A DNA stretch of 64,000 nucleotides. Origin: Alphaproteobacteria bacterium (GTDB lineage: Bacteria; Pseudomonadota; Alphaproteobacteria; UBA828). Shown here in pieces: positions 1 through 9,653 of the stretch. Every line of letters starts with the position of its first letter. The stretch's first letter is position 1. The stretch spans positions 1-64,000 of the forward strand of contig WTGU01000124.1 of NCBI GenBank assembly GCA_011523425.1, written 5' to 3'. Both the position numbers and the translations under genes were made by a program. The notes under the pieces are model-generated. The model was not told the DNA's origin and searched no databases. It was given only the letters and a program-made list of their open reading frames with translations.

Positions 1-61
1 AGAGCACGCTGCAGCCGACGATGCCGCCGCCGATCACCACCACCCGCGCCTGATCCCTCAT
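1..61 (-). CDS. FAD-dependent oxidoreductase, N-terminal fragment
   Basis: Only the first 20 codons lie in the window; the gene runs off the left edge. Read on the minus strand from the ATG at 61, the peptide holds the dinucleotide-binding motif VVVIGGGIVGCSVL, the GxGxxG beta-alpha-beta turn of a flavin oxidoreductase. The IVGCSVL variant is typical of the dimethylglycine/sarcosine dehydrogenase and DadA-like families, but the substrate cannot be told from this piece. It is divergent from the PPOX-type gene at 236, and the 174 bases between them hold no other gene that I can support. Confidence 0.7.
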   Translation of the reverse strand, partial: MRDQARVVVIGGGIVGCSVL

Positions 62-235
62 GGCTCGACCCTTCACACCTTGCGCGCCCGCCCGGCGGCG
101 CGCGAACCCTATCACGCACGCGCTGCGCGCGGCAGGCCGGCGTGCAAAGCCTGCCGGCCGCGCCTATCCTTCCGCCCCGAGCGACGGGCGGGCGGTGCGG
201 CGACCATGCCCGCGACAGGAACGGAGAGGCGCGCC

Positions 236-757
236 ATGGCGATGACGTCCGACAGCGGGCGGGGGATGACGATCGCGGAGCGCGACGCCTTCCTGACCTC
301 TGGCGCGATCTTCGCCAAGATCGCCACCACGATGGCCGACGGCTGGCCGGTGGTGAGCCCCGTCTGGTTCGACTGGCTGGCGCAGGACCGCGCCTTCCTC
401 GTGATCAGCAAGGCGCACACGAGCATGGTGCAGAACCTGCACCGCGATCCGCGCTGCGGTCTCCTCGTCGACAATCCCGGCCTGCCCTACATGCGCGTGA
501 GCGTCCTCGGCGAGGCGGAGTTCCTGCCTGAGGACTTCGACTGGATCACGCCGGCCCGCAGGATGGCGGAGCGCTATCTCGGCGCGCCCGGCGTGGCCTA
601 CGCCGAGACGACGTTCGGGTTCCCGAGAGAGCCCTTTCTCGTCCATGCGCGAAAGATGACCACCTGGAACGGCGGCGGCTTCGACCGCACCTTCTCCAGG
701 CCGACCACCTGGCACGACCTGTCCGCGCCTCGATCGCCGAAGGACCCCGGCCCATGA
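236..757 (+). CDS. pyridoxamine 5'-phosphate oxidase-like flavoprotein
   Basis: A 173-residue protein with the split-barrel fold signature of PPOX/FMN-binding proteins: an N-terminal helix (TIAERDAFL), the strand pair around KIATTMADGWPVVSPVWF near residues 28-45, and the FLVISKAHTSMVQNLHRDPR segment that usually contacts FMN phosphate. The ATG at 236 follows ACGGAGAGG and is preferred over an upstream frame start at 80, which would add a Pro/Ala/Arg-rich tail with no family resemblance. The stop overlaps the start of the next gene by four bases, so the two are probably co-translated. Family membership is firm; whether the ligand is FMN, F420 or haem is not known. Confidence 0.75.
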   Translation: MAMTSDSGRGMTIAERDAFLTSGAIFAKIATTMADGWPVVSPVWFDWLAQDRAFLVISKAHTSMVQNLHRDPRCGLLVDNPGLPYMRVSVLGEAEFLPEDFDWITPARRMAERYLGAPGVAYAETTFGFPREPFLVHARKMTTWNGGGFDRTFSRPTTWHDLSAPRSPKDPGP

Positions 758-1662
758 GCACCAGCAGCGACCGCGACCTCGTCGGCTATGGCCGCCACCG
801 CCCGCGCCCCCTCTGGGCGGACCGCAGCCCGCTCGCGCTGAGCCTCGTCCTCAACTACGAGGAGGGCGGCGAGCGAACGGTCCTGAACGACGACGCCACC
901 TCGGAGAGCTACATCCACGAGCTCGGCCCGTTCGAAGCGCGCGCGGGCGAGCGGGACCTGAACACCGAAAGCCTCTACGGCTACGGCGCCCGCGCCGGCG
1001 TCTGGCGCATCCTGCGGCTGTTCGAGGAGCTCGGCGTCACGGCGACGGTGTTCGGAGTCGGCCGCGCCCTCGCGCTCAACCCCGAGGTCGGCCGCCACTG
1101 TGCGCGCCAGGGGCTCGAGATCGCGAGCCACAACTGGCGCTGGTTCGACTATTCCGGGCTCTCGGAGGAGGTCGAGCGCGAGCACATCCTGATGACCAAG
1201 GAGACCATCCGCGAGCAGACGGGAGAGGCGCCGGTCGGCTTCTACTGCGGACGGGTGAGCGCGAACTCGCGCCGGCTCGCAATCGACTGCGGCGGTCTGC
1301 TCTATGATTCGGACGCCTACGACGACGACATTCCCTACTGGCTCGAGATGGAGGACGGCGGCCGCCACCTCGTCATTCCCTACGCGCTCGACAGCAACGA
1401 CATGAAGTTCAGCACGGCGAACGGCTTCGCCTCGCCCGCGGCGTTCGCCGACTACCTCTGCGCGGCCTTCGACGAGCTCTACCGGGAAGGGGTCGACGGG
1501 CACCCCTCGATGCTCTCGGTGGGCCTGCACTGCCGCGTGATCGGGAGACCGGCGCGCCTCGCGGCGCTCCGCCGCTTCCTGGAGCACGTTCTCAAGCACG
1601 ACGACGTGTGGATCTGCCGCCGCGCGGATATCGCGCGCCTCTATCACGGCCTTGAAGACTAG
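754..1662 (+). CDS. puuE: PuuE-type polysaccharide deacetylase family protein (putative allantoinase)
   Basis: A 302-residue protein starting on an ATGA overlap. It shows the family layout of metal-independent PuuE allantoinase: RDLVGYGRHRP near the N-terminus, LVLNYEEGGERTVL, NTESLYGYGARAGVWR, EIASHNWRW, a FYCGRVSANSRRL block, and the C-terminal VGLHCRVIGRPARL. PuuE converts allantoin to allantoate in purine breakdown, and the length fits that family. No urate oxidase or OHCU decarboxylase gene is visible here, so the natural substrate could be another cyclic amide. The upstream flavoprotein is translationally coupled to it. Confidence 0.72.
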   Translation: MSTSSDRDLVGYGRHRPRPLWADRSPLALSLVLNYEEGGERTVLNDDATSESYIHELGPFEARAGERDLNTESLYGYGARAGVWRILRLFEELGVTATVFGVGRALALNPEVGRHCARQGLEIASHNWRWFDYSGLSEEVEREHILMTKETIREQTGEAPVGFYCGRVSANSRRLAIDCGGLLYDSDAYDDDIPYWLEMEDGGRHLVIPYALDSNDMKFSTANGFASPAAFADYLCAAFDELYREGVDGHPSMLSVGLHCRVIGRPARLAALRRFLEHVLKHDDVWICRRADIARLYHGLED

Positions 1663-1704
1663 GGTGCGGCCGGCACGCCCCCGCCGCATGGTAGAGTGAC
1701 AGAC

Positions 1705-2505
1705 ATGGCAGGGCGTCTCGGCGGCAAGGTCGCGCTGATCACGGGCTCGGGCTCGGTCGGCCCCGGCTGGGGCAACGGCCGCGCCACCGCCGTGCTCTTC
1801 GCCCGCGAGGGCGCGCGCGTCGTGGCCCTCGACCGCGACACGGCCGCCGCCGAGGCGACGCGGCAGATCATCGAGAGCGAGGGCAACGCCTGCGCCGTCG
1901 AGACCGCCGACGTGACCGACAGCGGCCAGATCGAGCGGGTGATAGCGGCGATCTGCGAGCACTGGGGCGGACTGCATGTGCTCGTCAACAATGTCGGCGG
2001 CTCGGTGCCCGGCGGCCCCGTGGAGCTCAGCGAGGAGGACTGGGCCGCCCAGCTCGAGTTCAACCTCACCAGCGCCTTCCTCACCACCAGGTGCGCGCTG
2101 CCGGTCATGGAGGCGCAGGGCGCGGGCACCATCGTCAACATCTCGTCCGTTGCCGGGCTGCGCTTCATCGGCAACCACCACGCGGCCTACGCGGCGGCGA
2201 AGGCGGGTCTGGTGCAGTTCACCAAGGCGGTTGCGGTGCAATACGCGGCCCGCGGCGTGCGCTGCAACTCGATCTCCGTCGGCCTCATGCACACGCCACT
2301 GGTTGAGGCCCGCCTCGCCGCCCAGTACGGCAAGGGCGATCTCGACGCGCTGGTGGCGAGGCGCCACGCCCAGGTACCCATGGGCCGCATGGGCTCGGGC
2401 TGGGACGTGGCCCATGCGGCGCTCTATCTGGCGTCGGACGAGGCCGGGTACGTGACCGCGGCCGATCTCGTGGTGGACGGCGGCCTCACGGCGAAATGCA
2501 ACTGA
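1705..2505 (+). CDS. SDR family NAD(P)-dependent oxidoreductase
   Basis: A classical short-chain dehydrogenase of 266 residues. The cofactor loop is extended, reading TGSGSVGPGWGNGRA instead of the short TGxxxGxG; this variant recurs in alphaproteobacterial SDRs. NNVG, the catalytic serine in ISSVAGLRF, and the YAAAKAG Tyr-x3-Lys pair are all present, so the enzyme should be active. The ATG at 1705 is chosen because it gives the normal MAGRLGGKVALITG opening; a GTG three codons earlier (1696) is possible. It follows the PuuE-like gene by about 40 bases in the same direction. The substrate is unknown. Confidence 0.8.
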   Translation: MAGRLGGKVALITGSGSVGPGWGNGRATAVLFAREGARVVALDRDTAAAEATRQIIESEGNACAVETADVTDSGQIERVIAAICEHWGGLHVLVNNVGGSVPGGPVELSEEDWAAQLEFNLTSAFLTTRCALPVMEAQGAGTIVNISSVAGLRFIGNHHAAYAAAKAGLVQFTKAVAVQYAARGVRCNSISVGLMHTPLVEARLAAQYGKGDLDALVARRHAQVPMGRMGSGWDVAHAALYLASDEAGYVTAADLVVDGGLTAKCN

Positions 2506-2518
2506 GGCCACGGCCCAC

Positions 2519-3313
2519 GTGCCCCTGATCGAGGGGATCGCCCGGCGCGACCGGCTGGTGGTGCTGGCCGGGCTCGCGCTGGCCGCCGCGCTCGCCTGGC
2601 TCTACCTCATCGACATGGCCCTCGACATGGGGGGCGATATGGCCGGCGACATGGGCGCGGGCTCCATGGCCGCGGGCGGCGCCATGATGCGGATGCAGGC
2701 CTGGAGCGTGACCGACGGCCTGCTGATGTGGGCGATGTGGGCGGTGATGATGGTGGCGATGATGGTGCCGAGCGCGGCGCCGATGATCCTCATCTTCGCC
2801 CGCGTCGACCGGAGCAGGAGTGGCGGCCGCCCCTTCGGCGCCACCACGCTCTTCGCGCTCGGCTATGTCTCGGTCTGGGCGGCCTTCAGCGTGGCGGCGA
2901 CGGCGATGCAGTGGGGGCTGCAGAACGCTGCCCTGCTGTCGTCCATGATGGTCGCCACCAGCACGATACTCGGCGGCGCGCTCTTCCTCGCTGCTGGCGT
3001 CTACCAGTGGACGCCGCTGAAATACGCCTGCCTCAAGCACTGCCGCTCGCCGATGGCCTTCATCATGGGGCACTGGCGGCCGGGCGGGTGGGGCGCCTTC
3101 CGCATGGGGGTCGGCCACGGGGCCTTCTGCCTCGGCTGCTGCGGCGTCGTGATGGGGCTTCTTTTCGTCGGAGGGGTGATGAACCTCGCCTGGGTGGCGG
3201 CGATCACCGTCTTCGTCGTGGCGGAAAAGCTCGCGCCCCGGGGCGAGTGGGTGGCGCGCATAGGCGGCGTCGCCATGGTCGCTGCCGGGGTCTATCTGCT
3301 GGCGAGCCCCTGA
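2519..3313 (+). CDS. DUF2182 multi-pass membrane protein (COG5486-like)
   Basis: A 264-residue integral membrane protein starting at GTG 2519, 13 bases after the SDR stop. The sequence resembles the predicted metal-binding DUF2182 family: LLMWAMWAVMMVAMMVPSAA, the YQWTPLKYACLKHCRSP segment with paired cysteines, and GHGAFCLGCCGVVM. About six hydrophobic segments are visible. Between the first two, residues 36-60 form a methionine- and glycine-rich stretch (MGGDMAGDMGAGSM) that could bind a soft metal such as copper; this is inference. A DUF1326 gene often partners this family, but none is seen here. Confidence 0.82.
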   Translation: MPLIEGIARRDRLVVLAGLALAAALAWLYLIDMALDMGGDMAGDMGAGSMAAGGAMMRMQAWSVTDGLLMWAMWAVMMVAMMVPSAAPMILIFARVDRSRSGGRPFGATTLFALGYVSVWAAFSVAATAMQWGLQNAALLSSMMVATSTILGGALFLAAGVYQWTPLKYACLKHCRSPMAFIMGHWRPGGWGAFRMGVGHGAFCLGCCGVVMGLLFVGGVMNLAWVAAITVFVVAEKLAPRGEWVARIGGVAMVAAGVYLLASP

Positions 3314-3333
3314 CGGGCGCGCCTCGCGCCCGT
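3313..3333. terminator. hairpin between convergent genes
   Basis: A perfect 9-bp inverted repeat (ACGGGCGCG / CGCGCCCGT) with a 3-base loop sits between the stop of the DUF2182 gene and the convergent stop of the enoyl-CoA hydratase gene. There is no T-run, so a bidirectional terminator or mRNA 3'-end stabiliser is inferred from position and symmetry only. Confidence 0.45.
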
Positions 3334-3340
3334 GCCAGCT

Positions 3341-4168
3341 TCAGCCCCTGGCGTCGCGCCAGGCGATGGCGGCGCGCAGGCCGTGCGTGCGCGCGATCTC
3401 GAGGAACTCGCGCTTGGTCGCCGTGCCCTCGGCCTCGATCAGGAGGTCCTGATCGAGCGCCATCTCGAGCGCCGCGTCGAAGCCCATCATCCGGTACATG
3501 CGGTTGATCGTGGCCTTGGTGCGCCTGCGGAGCGCGGGCTCGATCGCAGCCATGCGGCTGGCGAGCGCGAGCGCGGCATCGACCTCCTCGCCGTTCGCCA
3601 CGACCCGGTTGACGAGGCCGATCTCGCAGGCGCTCCGGGCGCCGATCTGATCCTCGCCGGAAAGCAGGATCTCCTTCGCGTGCTTGGGTCCCGCGAGCCA
3701 CGGCAGCAGCATGACGACGATGCCGGCGCCGAAGCGCAGCTCCGGCTCGCCGAAGCGGGCGTCCTCGGCCGCGACGGTCACGTCGCAGGCGAGCGCGAGC
3801 TCGCAGCCGCCGGCGAGCGCCGGCCCGCGCACCGCGGCGACCGTCGGCTTGGAGAGGTGCCAGAAGCGCATCACGGTGTCGAAGTCGTCGCGCAGCACGT
3901 CGCGCCATTGGGCGACGCCTTCCGGCGGGGCCTCCGCCTGCTCCTTGAGATCGAAGCCCGAGGAGAAGACCCCGCCCGCGCCGGTCACGACGAGCGCGCC
4001 GATGGTCTCGTCGGCCTCGACCGTGTCGCACGCCGCATTGAGCTCCGCCAGCATGGTGCGGTTCATCGCATTGGCGCGTTCGGGCCGGTCGAGCGTCACG
4101 AGCGCGACCGACCCCCGCCGCTCGAACCTGATGCATCGATGATCCATCGCGGATCTCTGGGCAGCCAT
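3341..4168 (-). CDS. enoyl-CoA hydratase/isomerase family protein
   Basis: A crotonase-fold protein of 275 residues. The opening RGSVALVTLDRPERANAMN is typical. The two oxyanion-hole regions are FSSGFDLKE (about residues 67-75) and ALAGGCELALACD (about 114-126), and the catalytic glutamate region reads GEPELRFGAGIV. The C-terminal helices that close the active site are complete. It probably hydrates or isomerises a 2-enoyl-CoA. It lies 22 bases downstream of a minus-strand SDR, which suggests one transcript with the amidase and SDR genes. An internal ATG at 4147 is an alternative start because neither site has a clear ribosome binding site. Confidence 0.82.
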   Translation of the reverse strand: MAAQRSAMDHRCIRFERRGSVALVTLDRPERANAMNRTMLAELNAACDTVEADETIGALVVTGAGGVFSSGFDLKEQAEAPPEGVAQWRDVLRDDFDTVMRFWHLSKPTVAAVRGPALAGGCELALACDVTVAAEDARFGEPELRFGAGIVVMLLPWLAGPKHAKEILLSGEDQIGARSACEIGLVNRVVANGEEVDAALALASRMAAIEPALRRRTKATINRMYRMMGFDAALEMALDQDLLIEAEGTATKREFLEIARTHGLRAAIAWRDARG

Positions 4169-4190
4169 GCCGACCGGATCGGAGGCGCGC

Positions 4191-4976
4191 TTATCGGGCC
4201 GTCGTTCCGCCGTCGATCGCGAGCAGGGCGCCGGTGACGAAGCCGGCGGCGTCGGAGGCGAGGTACATCACCGCGTTGGCGATATCGAGCGGCTCGCCCA
4301 CCTTGCCGAGCGGGATGTGGAGCTTGAGCTTCCCGCGGATCTCCGCCGCAGTCAGGCTCTTGTCCCAGCCCTGATCCATCATCGGTGTGTCGATATCGCC
4401 GGGGCAGACCGCGTTGACGCGGATGCCGTCCTTCGCGTGGTCGATCGCCATGCACTTGGTCAGCATGGCGATGGCGCCCTTGGTCGCGCTGTAGGCGGGC
4501 AGACGCTCGTAGGCGATCAGCGCGCATTCCGAGGCCATGTTCACGATCGCGCCGCCGTCGCCCTGCGCCTTCATCTGGCGCACCGCGGCGCGCGCCATGA
4601 AGAAGCTGCCGCTCACGTTGATGCCGATCAGCCGATGCCAGTTGTCGTCCGCCATCTCGTCGACCGTCCCGTAGTCGCAGATGCCGGCGTTGTTGAAGAG
4701 CACGTCGAGCCGGCCGAAGCGCTCCGTCGTCTCGGCCACCAGCCGGTCGCAATAGGCGGAGTCCGCCACGTCGCCGAGGCTGAGGGCGGCGCTGCCGCCG
4801 CCGCTCGCGATTTCTTCCAGCACGGCCGCGCCGCGCGCCTCGTCGCGGCCGTTGAGCATGACGTTGGCGCCGTGGGCGGCGAAGGCCCTGGCCGTGCCCT
4901 CGCCGATGCCCGAGGTGGCGCCGGTGATGAGCACGGTCTGGCCGGCGAATGCGTCCGTGGCGAACTGTGAGGTCAT
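4191..4976 (-). CDS. SDR family oxidoreductase (3-oxoacyl reductase type)
   Basis: A 261-residue classical SDR. Visible elements are the Rossmann motif TGATSGIGEGTA, the NNAGIC loop, the serine in NMASECALIA, the YSATKGA catalytic Tyr-x3-Lys, and the NAVCPGDIDTPM segment after the active site. ATG 4976 is preceded by GGGAG at a good distance, so the longer open frame back to 5135 is rejected. The gene lies just after the amidase and before the enoyl-CoA hydratase on the same strand. The exact substrate is not predictable. Confidence 0.85.
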   Translation of the reverse strand: MTSQFATDAFAGQTVLITGATSGIGEGTARAFAAHGANVMLNGRDEARGAAVLEEIASGGGSAALSLGDVADSAYCDRLVAETTERFGRLDVLFNNAGICDYGTVDEMADDNWHRLIGINVSGSFFMARAAVRQMKAQGDGGAIVNMASECALIAYERLPAYSATKGAIAMLTKCMAIDHAKDGIRVNAVCPGDIDTPMMDQGWDKSLTAAEIRGKLKLHIPLGKVGEPLDIANAVMYLASDAAGFVTGALLAIDGGTTAR

Positions 4977-5007
4977 GGCGGTCTCCCTGTCGGCGGGGCT
5001 GTGCCGT

Positions 5008-6453
5008 TCAGTTGGCGAGTATCGGCGGCCGGCGTCCCTTCCAGGGCTTCGCCGCCTCGAGCTGGCCGGCGAGGCGGAAGAGCGTCGCCTCGTCGCACTC
5101 GCGGCCGACGAGCTGAACGCCGACCGGCAGCCCATCCGCCGTCATGTGCAGCGGCAGCGACATGGCGGGCAGGCCGCTCGCGTTGAAGGGCGCGGTGAAC
5201 ACCGCATCCGGCCCCATGATCTCGGCGTTGTAGTGGTCCGGGTCGGCTGTGGTCATGGGATAGTGGCCGTGCGGGCGGGCGGGATGGCCGATCACCGGCA
5301 TGAGGTGCACGTCGCAGTCCGCGAGGCTCGCGATCAGCTCGCGGCTCATCAGGCGGAGCTCGTTCACGTCGCGGTAGTGCTGCGGGCCGTCGATGGCCTT
5401 GCCCTTCCGGATCAGCCCCCAGATGAGGGGGGCTACGTCGTCCTCGGTCACGGGCCGGCCGATCAGCGCCTCCGAATCCTCGAAGCCGGACGCGGTCTGC
5501 GCGGCGGTCATGCGCGTATAGGCGCCCCAGAAGCGCTCCCAGTCCAGCGCGAGCGGGCGCTCCTCCACCGCGTGGCCGAGGTTCTCGCAGAGCGCGGCGG
5601 CATCCTGCACCGCGCGCACCACCTCCTCGTGGAGGGGCCTGCCGTCCGGCGAGGCGGTGGTGACGCCGATGCGGAGCGTGCCGGGCTCCCTGCCCACCTC
5701 GTCCAGATAGGGCGTTGTCGGCATGTCCGTGTAGTAGACGTCGCCGGTCACCCGGCCGCCGACGGCATCGAGATAGGCGGCGGTCTCGCGCACCGTGTGG
5801 GTGACGGTGAGGAAGGTGGCGCCACCGTACCAGTAGTCGGGGAAGGGGTCGAGCGTCACCCGGCCGCGCGAGGGCTTGAGCCCGACCAGCCCGCAGTGGG
5901 AGGCCGGCACCCGGGTCGAGCCGGCGCCGTCGCTCGCATCGACGAAGGGCACCATGCGCGCCGCCAGCGCCGCCGCAGCGCCGCCGCTCGAGCCGCCGGA
6001 TGTGCGCTCGAGGTTCCAGGGGTTGCTGGTGCGGCCGAAGAGGGTGGGCTCGGTCGCGAGGCACCAACCGAACTCGGGCGCGTTGCTGCGGCCGAGCAGC
6101 ACGAATCCCGCCTGCTTGATGCGGCGCGTGTAGGTCATGTCGGCGGGGCAGACGAAGTCCCTGAAGTAGCGGCAGCTGTTTACCAGCGGGATGCCCTCCC
6201 AGAGCGTGCCGAGATCCTTGAGCAGGAAGGGCACGCCCCTGAAGGGGCCATCGGGGAGCGCCGGGTCGGCGGCCGCCTTGCGGCCATAGTCGAAGAGCGG
6301 GATGGAGACGGCGTTCAACACGGGGTTGAGCGTCTCGATGCGGCGGATCGCCTCCTCGGCGAGCTCGCTCGGGCTCACCTCGCCCGCCTTCACGAGGCTT
6401 GCGATCTCGAGCGAATCCCGCTCGTCGAACAGGGCTCCGATATCGGCGCTCAT
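5008..6453 (-). CDS. amidase signature family hydrolase
   Basis: A 481-residue protein of the amidase signature family, which uses a Ser-cisSer-Lys triad to hydrolyse amides. The lysine lies in PFLLKDLG (about residue 79), the cis-serine in the glycine/serine-rich TSGGSSGGAAAALAA (about 152-166), and the nucleophilic serine in GAGSTRVPAS, a small variation on the usual GSIRIPA. A GGGAGG ribosome binding site precedes ATG 6453. Family members include indoleacetamide hydrolases and aryl amidases; no GatB or GatC gene lies nearby, so this is probably a catabolic amidase and not the tRNA amidotransferase subunit. Confidence 0.85.
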   Translation of the reverse strand: MSADIGALFDERDSLEIASLVKAGEVSPSELAEEAIRRIETLNPVLNAVSIPLFDYGRKAAADPALPDGPFRGVPFLLKDLGTLWEGIPLVNSCRYFRDFVCPADMTYTRRIKQAGFVLLGRSNAPEFGWCLATEPTLFGRTSNPWNLERTSGGSSGGAAAALAARMVPFVDASDGAGSTRVPASHCGLVGLKPSRGRVTLDPFPDYWYGGATFLTVTHTVRETAAYLDAVGGRVTGDVYYTDMPTTPYLDEVGREPGTLRIGVTTASPDGRPLHEEVVRAVQDAAALCENLGHAVEERPLALDWERFWGAYTRMTAAQTASGFEDSEALIGRPVTEDDVAPLIWGLIRKGKAIDGPQHYRDVNELRLMSRELIASLADCDVHLMPVIGHPARPHGHYPMTTADPDHYNAEIMGPDAVFTAPFNASGLPAMSLPLHMTADGLPVGVQLVGRECDEATLFRLAGQLEAAKPWKGRRPPILAN

Positions 6454-6541
6454 GGGGCCTCCCTTGCCGTGTGCGGCGCCCGCGACGCTCGCCGCCGGCG
6501 CGGCTTCACATATCCCGCGGCCCGGGCCCGCGCAAACGAAA

Positions 6542-6567
6542 AGGGGCGGACCCGAAGGCCCGCCCCT
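6542..6567 (-). terminator. rho-independent terminator of groESL
   Basis: Read on the minus strand, AGGGGCGGGCC, a TTCG tetraloop and GGTCCGCCCCT form an 11-bp GC-rich stem (one G-U pair) followed directly by a TTTT run. It lies about 22 bases after the groEL stop and is the clearest intrinsic terminator in the window. Confidence 0.85.
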
Positions 6568-6589
6568 CTCGTCGGTCTGAACGACTGGG

Positions 6590-8248
<1,659 letters not shown>

Positions 8249-8273
8249 CTACTCGTACCCCGAAGCGGCCCGC

Positions 8274-8588
8274 CTACGCGGCCTTCTTCGACTTCTTGCC
8301 GGTCTCGACGATGGCCATGATGTCGGACTCCTTCATGAACAGGAGCTCGTCACCGTCCAGCGTCACCTCGTTGCCCGACCATTTGCCGAACAGCACGCGG
8401 TCGCCCGGCTTCACGTCCAGGGCGTGCAGCGTCCCGTCATCGGCCCGCACACCGGGGCCCACGGCCACGATCTCGCCTTCCTGCGGCTTCTCCTGCGCCG
8501 TGTCGGGGATGATGATGCCGCCCGCAGTCTTGGTGTCCTCGCCAATGCGACGGACCACGACCCTGTCATGCAGCGGTCGAAACTTCAT
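8274..8588 (-). CDS. groES: co-chaperonin GroES (10 kDa)
   Basis: A 104-residue co-chaperonin beginning [15 protein letters not shown], with the mobile loop around [17 protein letters not shown] (about residues 21-37) that docks on GroEL, and the [13 protein letters not shown] strand region. ATG 8588 follows GGAGGA and is preferred over an upstream TTG at 8600. It is the first gene of groESL and is controlled by CIRCE and the overlapping promoter. The lysine-rich tail (GKKSKKAA) is slightly longer than in many homologues. Confidence 0.98.
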   Translation of the reverse strand: MKFRPLHDRVVVRRIGEDTKTAGGIIIPDTAQEKPQEGEIVAVGPGVRADDGTLHALDVKPGDRVLFGKWSGNEVTLDGDELLFMKESDIMAIVETGKKSKKAA

Positions 8589-8631
8589 TGCGTCCTCCAA
8601 TTTCGTCCGAACGTTCGTCTGAGCGCTGATG

Positions 8632-8658
8632 TTAGCACTCGCTAGAAGTGAGTGCTAA
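8632..8658. promoter_or_regulatory. CIRCE operator (HrcA binding site)
   Basis: TTAGCACTC, nine spacer bases, then GAGTGCTAA: an exact match to the CIRCE consensus inverted repeat. HrcA binds CIRCE to repress groESL until heat shock. It lies 43 bases upstream of the groES start and overlaps the predicted -10 box. No hrcA gene is in the window. Confidence 0.95.
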
Positions 8659-8681
8659 CACTATTGCCGGGGCGAATCAAG
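8653..8681 (-). promoter_or_regulatory. predicted groESL promoter overlapping CIRCE
   Basis: On the minus strand, CTTGAT (8681 to 8676), a 17-base spacer, and TTAGCA (8658 to 8653) resemble the alphaproteobacterial housekeeping promoter (CTTGAC-N17-CTATAT). The -10 lies inside the upstream arm of CIRCE, the usual arrangement for HrcA repression by occlusion. The hexamers are imperfect. Confidence 0.55.
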
Positions 8682-8792
8682 CGCCGGTTTGCGGCGAGAC
8701 GCCGTGTCGCGTTGCGTCGGCGGAATGCCCGCCGGCCTTGCACAGGCCGTCCGGCGAGCGTCAGGATGCGCCCAAGCAGGGGATATGGAGCC

Positions 8793-9572
8793 ATGGATCT
8801 CGGAATCAAGGGGCGCCGCGCGGTGGTGTGCGCCGCGAGCCGCGGGCTCGGCCGCGGCTGCGCCGAGGCGCTCGCGCGGAACGGGGTCGACCTTGTCATC
8901 AACGGGCGCGACGCCCAGGTGCTGGAGGAGACCGCTGGGGCGATCCGCGCCGATACCGGGGTCGCGGTGGAGACCGTGGCCGGGGACATCAGCGAGCCGG
9001 CGGTGCAGGCGGCGCTGATCGACGCGGCGCCCGAGCCCGACATCCTCGTCAACAATAATGGCGGCCCGCCCCGCCGCGACTTCCGCGAGATCGACCGCGG
9101 CGCCTTCCTGCAGGGCGTGGTGATGAACATGGCGACGCCGGTGGAGATGATCGGCCGGGTGGTGGACGGCATGGCGGAGCGCGGCTTCGGGCGGATCGTC
9201 AACATCACCTCGATCTCGGTGATGATGCCGGTCCCCGGCCTCGACCTCTCAAGCGGCGCCCGCGCCGGGCTCACCGCCTTCGTCGCCGGCATCGTGCCCA
9301 CCGTCGCCGCGAGCAACGTGACCATCAACAACCTGCTGCCGGGCTACTTCGACACCGAGCGGCTGCACAGCAACATCGCGGCCGGCGCCCGGGCGACGGG
9401 TGCCGATCTCGCCGAATTCACTGCTCAGCACATGGCGTCGGTGCCGGCCAAGCGCTTCGGCGATCCGGCCGAGTTCGGCGAGGCCTGCGCCTTCCTCTGC
9501 AGCGCGCAGGCGGGCTACATCACCGGCCAGAACCTGCTGCTCGACGGCGGCCGCTACTCGAGCGTCTGGTAG
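8793..9572 (+). CDS. SDR-fold protein lacking the usual catalytic tyrosine
   Basis: A 259-residue Rossmann protein of the SDR superfamily, divergent from groESL. The cofactor motif is ASRGLGRGCAEAL and the NAG-like loop reads VNNNGGPP. Serine is kept in NITSISVMMPVPG, but where YxxxK is expected the sequence reads LSSGARAGLTAF: Tyr is replaced by Ser and Lys by Arg. The C-terminal GQNLLLDGGRYSSVW is normal. Related divergent SDRs exist and are often annotated as 3-oxoacyl-ACP reductase; the altered active site suggests a different chemistry or a binding role. ATG 8793 gives a normal SDR N-terminus. Confidence 0.8.
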   Translation: MDLGIKGRRAVVCAASRGLGRGCAEALARNGVDLVINGRDAQVLEETAGAIRADTGVAVETVAGDISEPAVQAALIDAAPEPDILVNNNGGPPRRDFREIDRGAFLQGVVMNMATPVEMIGRVVDGMAERGFGRIVNITSISVMMPVPGLDLSSGARAGLTAFVAGIVPTVAASNVTINNLLPGYFDTERLHSNIAAGARATGADLAEFTAQHMASVPAKRFGDPAEFGEACAFLCSAQAGYITGQNLLLDGGRYSSVW

Positions 9573-9653
9573 CGGGGCGCGAGCCGGCGCTTCCGCTTCC
9601 CCGCTCCCCAGGGAGGAGAGGAAGTACAGCAAGCGGCGGCGGGAGAACGCCGC

